Below are positions 27,749 to 35,474 of a stretch of DNA of 46,054 nt, piece after piece. Source of the DNA: Nitrospirota bacterium (GTDB lineage Bacteria > Nitrospirota > Thermodesulfovibrionia > Thermodesulfovibrionales > UBA1546); assembly GCA_016212165.1 (NCBI GenBank), contig JACRGY010000132.1, forward strand, positions 1-46,054. Direction: 5' to 3'. The position numbers and the translations under genes are program-made. The notes under the pieces are model-generated. The model searched no databases, was not told where the DNA came from, and was given only the letters and a program-made list of their open reading frames with translations. Every line of letters begins with the position of its first letter. Positions within the stretch are counted from its first letter, which is position 1.

Positions 27749-28117
27749 TTAACCGCCTATAATACTATTGACCAGCTTTATGAGTTCCTGGGTCTGGATG
27801 GGTTTTGGAAGATATGCGTTAGCGCCTATGGCGATGGCCTTCTTTTTGTCTTCTTCAGCGCCCTCTGTTGTTATAATTATTATAGGTATGCTTTTATAGG
27901 CAGCGTTACCCCTTACAAGGCTTACCAGTTTCAGGCCGTCCATAACAGGCATATTTATATCTGCAAGTATAAGGTCTATTTTTTCAGATGACAGCTTCTT
28001 TAAGGCATCAACTCCGTCTGTTGCCTCAACCACTTTTGAGTTTACTATCCTCTTCATGGCAAAGCTTATCAGCTGCCTCATTGTAGGTGAATCTTCTACT
28101 ACAAGGATATTTGGCAT
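27749..28117 (-). CDS. CheY-like response regulator (second)
   Basis: 122-aa single receiver. Acidic pair VEDSPTM, phosphosite Asp in LILADINMPVMDGL, Thr in IIITTEGAEED and Lys in LPKPIQT are all present. It is the last gene of the chemosensory operon, 7 bp after the GAF protein, with AGGGGAGA before its ATG. It resembles the other CheY at 41939-42307 and may act on a different target or as a phosphate sink. No output domain is present. Confidence 0.92.
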   Translation of the reverse strand: MPNILVVEDSPTMRQLISFAMKRIVNSKVVEATDGVDALKKLSSEKIDLILADINMPVMDGLKLVSLVRGNAAYKSIPIIIITTEGAEEDKKKAIAIGANAYLPKPIQTQELIKLVNSIIGG

Positions 28118-28124
28118 TCTCCCC

Positions 28125-28946
28125 TTACCTCCTCGGCTTTTCTTTCAGAAGATCGAGGAAACTCTGTATTGTAGTCAATTTCCTCTCTGATTGGGTGTAT
28201 AGTCTTGAAGAAAAAATAGCAGTAGCAGCATGCCCCGCAAGCAGATTAAAAAGTTCATAGTCAATATTGGAAAATTTTTCCTTTTGTGCCAGGAGTGAAT
28301 ATATAGCAATAACGCCTATTACATGTTCCTTGATCTTCAGAGGGATGCCGACTATCGGCTCCTCTTCAGACCCATTACTTCTGTTATGAATGTGCTCTGA
28401 AAAATAACTTTCGCCTTCCTTTGCAACGGTACCTATAATGCCTTCGCCGAATTTAACCTTGGGGACATTTGCTATAGACATGCCTTCTGTTGCAACAGGC
28501 ACAAGCTCATTTGTTTTTTCTTCGATAAGAAGCACTGCAAACTTCTCAGCGCCTATAAGATTTATGACTATCTCGAGAACTATTCTGAGAACCTCATTAA
28601 AATCCAGAGTTGAATGCAGCTGGTAGCTTGCCACGTAAAGATTGGCAAGGTTGTTGTTCTCTTCTTCCACCTCTATATACTTTACTGCGAAATCCTTATT
28701 TTCCTCCTCAACCTGCCTGTATCTTTCCTTCAGGGAATTAAGTTCTTCCTCGGTTGTCTTTATCCTGTCTTCATAAAGCTTTATCTTTGCTTCGTCACCG
28801 GAACGCTCTATGGCATCTTCGAGCTGGGCAAGCCTGAAACGTAACTTTTCATTCTCTTTGAGAAGTTCCTGCGTAAACTCCTCCCCCTTTTTGAATATCT
28901 GCAGGAATTCATCAGCCTTCTTTGTAATATTTATTTCTCTTTCCAT
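28125..28946 (-). CDS. Coiled-coil GAF domain protein
   Basis: 273 aa. A long coiled coil (about residues 10-100, with heptads such as LEDAIERSGDEAKIKLYED) is followed by a GAF domain (about 110-255) with LLIEEKTNELVPVATEGM and EPIVGIPLKIKEHVIGVIAIYS. The start overlaps the cheB stop (TAATG), so it is translationally coupled. It could bind a small molecule and influence the CheY-CheB branch, but no catalytic domain is attached. GAF domains in this position are seen in other alternative chemosensory operons. Confidence 0.85.
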   Translation of the reverse strand: MEREINITKKADEFLQIFKKGEEFTQELLKENEKLRFRLAQLEDAIERSGDEAKIKLYEDRIKTTEEELNSLKERYRQVEEENKDFAVKYIEVEEENNNLANLYVASYQLHSTLDFNEVLRIVLEIVINLIGAEKFAVLLIEEKTNELVPVATEGMSIANVPKVKFGEGIIGTVAKEGESYFSEHIHNRSNGSEEEPIVGIPLKIKEHVIGVIAIYSLLAQKEKFSNIDYELFNLLAGHAATAIFSSRLYTQSERKLTTIQSFLDLLKEKPRR

Positions 28947-30010
28947 TAACCCTGTCCTCTTTTAACAATTCTTATCAATTCTGAAGACACTTCAGGGAGA
29001 GGAAGCACACTGTCCACCGCCCCTGTATTTATAACCTCAGCCGGCATGCCAAAAACCACTGCAGTTTCTTCCGACTCAGCTATAGTATAACCGCCCCTTG
29101 ATTTAATTTCCAGTATTCCTTTTTTCCCGTCATTCCCCATCCCCGTAAGAACAACTCCCACAGTCCTGCTGCCATAATGCTCTGCCGCAGACGCCATCAT
29201 TATATCAACCGAAGGCACATACTTATCCTCAAATGTCGCCTCTCTGAGCAGTATTTGATTTTTCTGCCCCCTCTTCCTGAGTACCATATGTGCGCCGCCG
29301 GGACATATAAATACCTTGCCTGGTTCCACGATGTCCCCATTTTCTGCCTCTTTTATCTTTATCTCTGAAAGCTTATCAAGCCTTTCAGCAAGCGGGCCCG
29401 TAAACCCCTTTGGCATATGCTGGCTTATCAAAACCGCAGCAGAAAAATCATGCGGGAGCCGTGTAAGAATTATCTGGAGCGCTGCAGGGCCTCCTGTTGA
29501 TGTACCTAAGGCCACAACATCTATTTCGCCTATCGAAGTTTCTGCTCCGGCTGTGACCCCGATTTCCACATTCAGGAGTTGAAGATTTTTGCTTAATTTA
29601 TCCATGTTGAGGTTCTTGACGCCTCTTACTTTATTCAGAAGGTCTTTTTCTATCCCGCGCAGTTCTGCGGATGCCCTTTGCGTCGGTTTTGCAATAAAAT
29701 CAACAGCGCCTAATTCGAGAGCCTTGAACACTGTCTTGGTATCAGAATAAGAACTGACCATTATCACAGGCGTAGGCTTCTCCTTCATAAGCCATCTTAA
29801 GAAACTGAAGCCATCCATCTCGGGCATCTCGAAGTCAAGCGTAATCAGGTCAGGCCTGAGCCTCAGGGTCTTTGCCATGGCATCTATACCGTCAGAGGCT
29901 ATTCCTATGACTTCAATGCTCTTGTCCGTTTCAAGCATCTTCTTTATTGTCTGCCTGCTATAGGCAGAATCGTCAACAACAAGAACTTTTATTTTTGGGC
30001 CAATAGTCAT
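28946..30010 (-). CDS. cheB: Chemotaxis response regulator protein-glutamate methylesterase CheB
   Basis: 354 aa. The receiver domain (residues 1-~125) has VLVVDDSAYSRQ and the phosphosite Asp in DLITLDFEMPEMDG. The methylesterase domain (~165-350) has catalytic Ser in GTSTGGP, His in ISQHMPKG and Asp in GMGNDG. It removes methyl groups from MCP glutamates and deamidates glutamine. Start 3 bp from the cheR stop. Confidence 0.97.
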   Translation of the reverse strand: MTIGPKIKVLVVDDSAYSRQTIKKMLETDKSIEVIGIASDGIDAMAKTLRLRPDLITLDFEMPEMDGFSFLRWLMKEKPTPVIMVSSYSDTKTVFKALELGAVDFIAKPTQRASAELRGIEKDLLNKVRGVKNLNMDKLSKNLQLLNVEIGVTAGAETSIGEIDVVALGTSTGGPAALQIILTRLPHDFSAAVLISQHMPKGFTGPLAERLDKLSEIKIKEAENGDIVEPGKVFICPGGAHMVLRKRGQKNQILLREATFEDKYVPSVDIMMASAAEHYGSRTVGVVLTGMGNDGKKGILEIKSRGGYTIAESEETAVVFGMPAEVINTGAVDSVLPLPEVSSELIRIVKRGQG

Positions 30011-30013
30011 AAT

Positions 30014-30919
30014 TTATCCTTTGTTCCCCCAGACCATTCTCACAAGGCTGTCTTGCGACATCGTCATTGAAAGCTTCGGAGGTTTTTGATATACCATATC
30101 ATGCTTAAAGTGCTTGAGAGTAAAGGCAGTTGAGATATTCATCAATGATTCCGCATGCCCCAGCAAAAGATAACCGCCGTCTGCCAGCCTGTCGTGGAAA
30201 CTCTTAATAACTTTCTTCCTGGCTTCATGGTCAAAATATATCAACACATTCCTGCACAATACCACATCCATATTACCCACGAACTTAACCTTAAACGGGT
30301 CAAGAAGATTAAGGCAGCTGAAGCTCACAAGCTGTTTTACATTATCATTTATTTTGTACAAACTGTTCTCCTGCGTAAAATATTTTTCTGCAAAATGTTC
30401 CTCCGTAGTCCTGAATGAGTTCTTCCTGTATATGCCCCGCCTGGCATGCTGCAGCACCCTTTGATTTATATCGCTGCCGAGTATCTCTACATCCCATCCA
30501 AAAAAATGGCCCTGCTCCAGTATCAGCATTGCAATAGTATAAGGCTCCTCCCCTGTAGAGCAGCCTGCGGACCATATCCTTATCTTCCTTGTATCCCTTT
30601 TTGTATTTTTAAGCTCGGGCAGTATCTCTTCACTCAGGGTCTTTAATTGACTCATCTCCCTGAAAAAATAAGTCTCATTAACAGTGAGGACATCAACAAT
30701 AAACAAAAGTTCTTCATCTCTTTTCTTGTCATATAACAAAAGCCTGTAATAATCCCTGAAGTCGTTAAGATGAAGGTTTTTTACTCTCTTTGACAGCCTT
30801 CTCTCCAAAAGATATTTTGAGCCGTCATCAAAATATATGCCGCAGTAATCCCTTATCAGGTCCCGGAGAAGCCTGAACACATCATCCGATAACGGGAGTG
30901 TTTCTTCTCTCTCAATCAT
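30014..30919 (-). CDS. cheR: Chemotaxis protein methyltransferase CheR
   Basis: 301 aa. The SAM-binding motif is IWSAGCSTGEEPYTIAM, and CRNVLIYFD plus GGYLLLGHAESL are conserved. The N-terminal helical domain (1-~70) docks on receptor helices. It methylates MCP glutamates. No C-terminal TPR or pentapeptide-binding extension is seen, and no receptor here has the tethering pentapeptide at its end. It overlaps the HEAT gene by 8 bp. Confidence 0.97.
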   Translation of the reverse strand: MIEREETLPLSDDVFRLLRDLIRDYCGIYFDDGSKYLLERRLSKRVKNLHLNDFRDYYRLLLYDKKRDEELLFIVDVLTVNETYFFREMSQLKTLSEEILPELKNTKRDTRKIRIWSAGCSTGEEPYTIAMLILEQGHFFGWDVEILGSDINQRVLQHARRGIYRKNSFRTTEEHFAEKYFTQENSLYKINDNVKQLVSFSCLNLLDPFKVKFVGNMDVVLCRNVLIYFDHEARKKVIKSFHDRLADGGYLLLGHAESLMNISTAFTLKHFKHDMVYQKPPKLSMTMSQDSLVRMVWGNKG

Positions 30920-32903
30920 CGAGACTCTCCTCTATGGCCTTTTTCACAATGGGGTCTTCCTCTTTATCCATCAGCCTTTCGAGTTCAATCTTCACCTTCC
31001 CGCCTAATCCGCCTGAGGCGGACATCCTCGTGCCAAGGACTTCAACAGCTGCCATCCTTGTAGCCCAATCACTGTCTTTCAGGCAGGGCAAAAGATTATC
31101 CTCTATATCTTCAAACGGTGCAAGCGCTTTTATGGCAGTCCTTTTTATCTCTTTATCCTGTGAAGAAAGCATCTTTACGAGTGCATCCCTGGCGCCCTCG
31201 CCGCCAATTCTGCTCAAGGCCTCTATAGTAGCGGTTATAACAAAGCCGTTTGTATCCGAAAGCAACCTGATAATTTGTCCTGCTGTATTTCTATCGCCCA
31301 AATCACCGAGCGCCTTTACTGCCGCCACCCTGACGGCATCATCAGGGTCACTAAGCAAAAGGAGCAACGATTCTGATATCCCCTTTCCTTTAATCTTGCC
31401 AAGGCTCAACGCAGCAGAGGCCCTGATATCAGGGGTTTCATCCGTAAGCGCAAGGGTCAGATATTTTACAGACTCCTCCGTTCTAATCATGGACAGTGCC
31501 TTAACTACCGCATTCCTTACATTGACATCACCATCCTTTAATGCAAAACCAAGGGCGTGCACTGCCTCAACAGCCCCTATCTCACCAAGCAATAGCACAG
31601 AGTTTTTTCTGAGAAGAGGGTTTCTGTCACCGAGCATTCTGGTAAACTCCTCAAGCGTAAGGCCTGGCTTGAGGGCGGCAAGGGCGGTAACCGCAGCATC
31701 CTGCACATCTTCGTAGACATCGGACAAGAGATTTTTAAGCGGCTTTATGGCCCTCACATCGCCTATATTGGCAATGCCAAGCGCTGCAAGTGTCCTCACA
31801 TGGCCGTCATCATCTGTCATCAGTTCTTCGAACAGGTCATAGAAAAGGGGCGATGCAATCTCCCCGGCAACGCCGCATATAAACCGTCTCTGGTAAGGGC
31901 TTACTGTATCGAACAAAGGCAAAATAACATCGGGCTTATCCTTCCCTATGAAGACCAAGGCCCTCTTCACATCCTCTGCCAAATCCTCTTCCAGAGAGAG
32001 TTCCAGCAAAGGAGCAAGCGCCCTTTCATCTTTCATAAGGCCGAGCAAAAGTATCGCTGAAATCCTTATATCAGGCTTATTGCTCCATGCATGAGACACA
32101 AGGATGTCAATAGCACGGTCTCCGAAGAACTTTTTTATCTCCTCTGCAATAAATTCTTCTTTGACCCCTTTGTGATAAAAATTCTTTATTGTCTTGACTG
32201 TCTCTTCCTGTATCGTCTTTGTCGCATCTTCAAGAAGCGGAACTATATGTTTAAGTGTCTCCGGAGCTGAGAACCTGCTGAGCGCCCTGAGCACGGGTTC
32301 TCTGAGAGTCTTCACAGAAAGTGTTTTGATAAGTGACGGGATAGCCCTGCTGTCACCTATCCGCCCCAGTGCATCGGCAGCAGGATATGCAGTCCACAGG
32401 TCACCGCTTTCGAGTATCTCTATAAGCGCGCTTACAACAGCAGGCTCTCCAATCTTCCCCAGGTGTTCAACAGCAGAGGCCCTGACGTTATCATCCTCAT
32501 CCTTAAGCGCATCGAGCATTAACGGCAGTGACTTCTTATCCCTGAATTCTCCAAGCACATCTATTATGAATTTCCTTACATCACGGTTCTGTGTATTAAA
32601 CGCCTCTATTAAAAAAGATGTGGCCTTCTTGTCCAGCTTTATGAGTGTTTCTATCGCCGAATTTCTTGCGCCTGCATTATCATCAATATACAGAAGCTTG
32701 ATCAGTCCGCTGATATATGCCTCAATCGGATATTCCTCAAGAATGATATCGACTGCAGTTTTTCTAACCCTCCAGCTGACATCCTTCATCGCCTTAAGAA
32801 GGAGCGCTATAGAGGCCTCCGAAGGGTTGCCTCTTATCTTTTCAACAGCTTCTCTTCGTACTTCTACATCTTCATTATCAAGCAGTTTTTCCAGTGTTTG
32901 CAT
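30912..32903 (-). CDS. 663-aa HEAT-repeat protein in the chemosensory operon
   Basis: The whole protein is a string of about 20 HEAT/PBS-lyase-type repeats of about 31 aa, with the recurrent pattern D-x2-VR-x2-AV-x2-LG-x-I-G-x-x-x-A-x2-L. No catalytic motif, signal or membrane helix is visible. Proteins of this type form curved solenoids for protein binding, and HEAT proteins occur in several Myxococcus-like chemosensory operons. A short palindrome (31008-31022) is inserted in the last linker (SASGGLGG). AGGGGAGAA lies before the ATG. It may act as a scaffold for CheW/CheR/CheB or link receptors to a downstream target. Confidence 0.92.
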   Translation of the reverse strand: MQTLEKLLDNEDVEVRREAVEKIRGNPSEASIALLLKAMKDVSWRVRKTAVDIILEEYPIEAYISGLIKLLYIDDNAGARNSAIETLIKLDKKATSFLIEAFNTQNRDVRKFIIDVLGEFRDKKSLPLMLDALKDEDDNVRASAVEHLGKIGEPAVVSALIEILESGDLWTAYPAADALGRIGDSRAIPSLIKTLSVKTLREPVLRALSRFSAPETLKHIVPLLEDATKTIQEETVKTIKNFYHKGVKEEFIAEEIKKFFGDRAIDILVSHAWSNKPDIRISAILLLGLMKDERALAPLLELSLEEDLAEDVKRALVFIGKDKPDVILPLFDTVSPYQRRFICGVAGEIASPLFYDLFEELMTDDDGHVRTLAALGIANIGDVRAIKPLKNLLSDVYEDVQDAAVTALAALKPGLTLEEFTRMLGDRNPLLRKNSVLLLGEIGAVEAVHALGFALKDGDVNVRNAVVKALSMIRTEESVKYLTLALTDETPDIRASAALSLGKIKGKGISESLLLLLSDPDDAVRVAAVKALGDLGDRNTAGQIIRLLSDTNGFVITATIEALSRIGGEGARDALVKMLSSQDKEIKRTAIKALAPFEDIEDNLLPCLKDSDWATRMAAVEVLGTRMSASGGLGGKVKIELERLMDKEEDPIVKKAIEESLDD
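31008..31022. repeat. Palindrome inside the HEAT gene
   Basis: TCCGCCT-G-AGGCGGA, a perfect 7-bp stem. It encodes a Gly-rich patch in the C-terminal linker. Confidence 0.7.
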
Positions 32904-32912
32904 CTTTCTCCC

Positions 32913-33416
32913 CTATAAGTTCAGAGAGCCTTCTCTCTTCGGCCCGCTCTCAGGCGGATTCGCCGAAGAGAACGAATCCGACGAGTCGGAAAGGATTATC
33001 TTCTCTTCTGAGGTAAGCAGCTTATCAAGGTTCAGGAGTATGATTATTTTGTCTTCTTTTTTAGCAAGCCCTGTAAGGTATTCTGTCTTTAAACCCCTGA
33101 ATATGTACGGCGGAGCACTTATGTCTTCAGGGTTCAGTGAGATTATCTCATCTATCTCATCCACCAGCAGGGCTATATTCCCGCCTTCACACCGCACAGT
33201 TATCATGCGCCCTTTTTTTGCAGGTGTATGAACGCCGAAACGCAGCCTGAGGTCCAGCAGCGGTATCACCTCTCCCCTGACATTTATGACACCTGAAAGA
33301 AAATCAGGAAGTTCAGGGAGAGAATAAATCTTCTGTGATTTCAGTATCTCGACAACCCTGCCGATGCCAACACCAAAATTTTCGTCACCTATACTGAAAA
33401 CAGCAAACTTTTCCAT
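32913..33416 (-). CDS. cheW: CheW adaptor
   Basis: 167 aa with a full CheW fold: FSIGDENFGVGIGRVVEIL, VINVRGEVIPLLDLR and ALLVDEIDEIISL. The last 30 residues (about 138-167, Ser/Glu-rich) go beyond the fold and are encoded by two nested palindromes, so the tail may come from a repeat insertion. It couples receptors to CheA. GAGGG lies inside the preceding MCP end, and the start abuts that stop. Confidence 0.95.
   Translation of the reverse strand: MEKFAVFSIGDENFGVGIGRVVEILKSQKIYSLPELPDFLSGVINVRGEVIPLLDLRLRFGVHTPAKKGRMITVRCEGGNIALLVDEIDEIISLNPEDISAPPYIFRGLKTEYLTGLAKKEDKIIILLNLDKLLTSEEKIILSDSSDSFSSANPPESGPKREGSLNL
32955..32990. repeat. Nested palindromes in the cheW tail
   Basis: CGGATTCG (32955-32962) pairs with CGAATCCG (32973-32980), and TCCGAC/GTCGGA (32977-32990) forms a second hairpin that overlaps it. 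Both lie in the coding tail. Confidence 0.75.
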
Positions 33417-35474
33417 CTATCCCTCTTCCCTGCCAATAGCCCTACCATCTGTTTTGAACGACTCCATCTCCTTTTTGAGCAGCTCAATTTCATCATGCAG
33501 CGTTGTTAATGAGAGAGATACATCTTCAACATCCCTTGTTATAGTCGTCCCTATAACCTTAATCTGCTCTATCGCAGCCGTAACATTTTCGTTCATCTTC
33601 TGCTGATTTGATGTTGACTGCCCTATCTTTTTTATCCGTTCATCCGCAAGTTCAAGATTTTTTGATATCATCTTAATGCTTGTAGCCTCTTCTTCGGTTC
33701 CCTGATTAACAATATCAGCAGCATCCTTTACATCACTGACGCTCTCGAGCAGGTGTGATGTCCCCTGCTGCTGTTCCTGTGTTGACTTTGCGACCTGTTC
33801 CATCATCCTCTTGATATTTTCTATTGAAAGTGCAACCTGCTTCAGTCCCTTTACCTGCTCTTCGGTTGCCCTCTCTATGGACCGAGACATATCGGCAGAT
33901 TGCTCTGACGCCAACAGCGTCTCCCTTAGTGCATCCCCGACCTTAAAAACCATTGAGCCGCCTTCGTTAACCCTGCGCATACCTGAATCTATTGACTTTA
34001 CTGCCTCTGATATCTCTGACTGTATTGTTTTGATAATATTGGATATATCCCTTGTAGATGACGCAGTCCTGTCGCTGAGCGCTCTTATCTCATCAGCAAC
34101 AACAGAGAAGCTCTTGCCGTACTCTCCGGCCTGCGCAGCCAGTATAGCTGCATTCAGGCTAAGGAGGTTTGTCTGTTCTGTCACATCTTTTATAACAGAA
34201 AGGATTTTTTCTATATCTGCAGACCTTGTGCCGAGACGGGTTATTATCTCTGATGAATGTTTTACCTCTTCGGATATCTTTTCCATGCCTTCGACTGCAT
34301 CAACAACCGCCATCATCCCGACCTCGGATGCCACTTCAGTGACCCTTGAAGCAAGTGCAGCGGATTCCTTCGCGCTAGTCTCAACCTCCTTTACCGATGC
34401 GTTTATCTCCTCGATAGCGGCTGAGGTGTCTTCCACAGCAGCAGATGTCTCCTCTGTATTGGCTGCAATCATTTTGGCAGTCTGAGTCATTTCAGCAACT
34501 ACAGAATAAGCATCTTCCGTAGCCTTAAACAGCTTGCCTGTGCTGGAGGCAATCTCATCTGCCGTTGCCTTCATCTCGAGCAGCGATGTCACATTCTCAT
34601 TGGAAAAATCTATCAGCTTTCCGGTGTCCTCTGTTATATGGTCCTGAGAATTCTTTGCCTGTTTTATAGAGGCTGCCGAGGCATTGATTGATTCGCCCTG
34701 CTTCTGGGTTCCCTGTGTTACATTCTTGAATGTAAGGTTCAGCTGGTCTATAGCCATTGAGACATTCTCGGATATGGACCTCAGTTTATTTAAAGTAGAA
34801 GCCAGCCTGTCAATAAGAAAGCTGAACCCCTTTGCAATGCTGCCAATCTCATTAGCTCCAAATTCACGGATCTCTACGGTCAGGTCGCCTGCCGTTGCCT
34901 TTTTTATCTCTGCGTTAAGCATTTCAATAGGCCTTCCAACCTTTTTCTGGAAAAAATAATAAAGGGCGTAGATAAGCAGTATAAAGATTACCCCCTGAAG
35001 AAACGGCGTAAGCTTCAGGATATTACCCAATACCTCATTAACCCTTCTGCCGGAGTAATATATCTCTATATTCCCGAGCTTTTCCCCTGAAGAAATAATT
35101 GGCAGATTCATCACATTTTTCCATGGGATAAAAAAGGGATTAATGGTTTCTCCCCTTTCCTCGGTCCTTATCACCTTTTCCTTCAGGACTTTCCCTTCTT
35201 TATCGGTGACCTTTATCGAGAGTATGTCTTCGTCCTTGCTCAGCCCCTCCACGCAAAGATCAAGATAGTCAAAATTAAACGTAGTTATAGAGGTGGCGGC
35301 AGAATTTGCAACAACAGAGCCCACTATCTTTATCTTCTCTTTCAGCCCGTCATTAAGCGATCCCTTCCACGGCCCGATAAGATACCATAGACTCATTCCT
35401 CCCTGTCCGACAAGAAGTACGATTACTACTATGGCTATAAAACTCACTGCTAGCGAATGTCTTATCTTTATCAT
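33417..35474 (-). CDS. Methyl-accepting chemotaxis protein with unclassified periplasmic domain
   Basis: 685 aa. Membrane helix at about 8-31, periplasmic domain 32-155 (short, Cache-like in size but not recognised), second helix 158-176, HAMP 177-230, and a long signalling coiled coil with the hairpin at about 436-468 (LSLNAAILAAQAGE, then FSVVADEIRALSDRT). Conserved hairpin positions that are Glu and Arg in Tsr are Leu445 and Gln448. In GKSFSVVA a Ser replaces the usual Gly. It starts with ATGA overlap on the haem MCP stop and is followed directly by cheW. Confidence 0.93.
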   Translation of the reverse strand: MIKIRHSLAVSFIAIVVIVLLVGQGGMSLWYLIGPWKGSLNDGLKEKIKIVGSVVANSAATSITTFNFDYLDLCVEGLSKDEDILSIKVTDKEGKVLKEKVIRTEERGETINPFFIPWKNVMNLPIISSGEKLGNIEIYYSGRRVNEVLGNILKLTPFLQGVIFILLIYALYYFFQKKVGRPIEMLNAEIKKATAGDLTVEIREFGANEIGSIAKGFSFLIDRLASTLNKLRSISENVSMAIDQLNLTFKNVTQGTQKQGESINASAASIKQAKNSQDHITEDTGKLIDFSNENVTSLLEMKATADEIASSTGKLFKATEDAYSVVAEMTQTAKMIAANTEETSAAVEDTSAAIEEINASVKEVETSAKESAALASRVTEVASEVGMMAVVDAVEGMEKISEEVKHSSEIITRLGTRSADIEKILSVIKDVTEQTNLLSLNAAILAAQAGEYGKSFSVVADEIRALSDRTASSTRDISNIIKTIQSEISEAVKSIDSGMRRVNEGGSMVFKVGDALRETLLASEQSADMSRSIERATEEQVKGLKQVALSIENIKRMMEQVAKSTQEQQQGTSHLLESVSDVKDAADIVNQGTEEEATSIKMISKNLELADERIKKIGQSTSNQQKMNENVTAAIEQIKVIGTTITRDVEDVSLSLTTLHDEIELLKKEMESFKTDGRAIGREEG

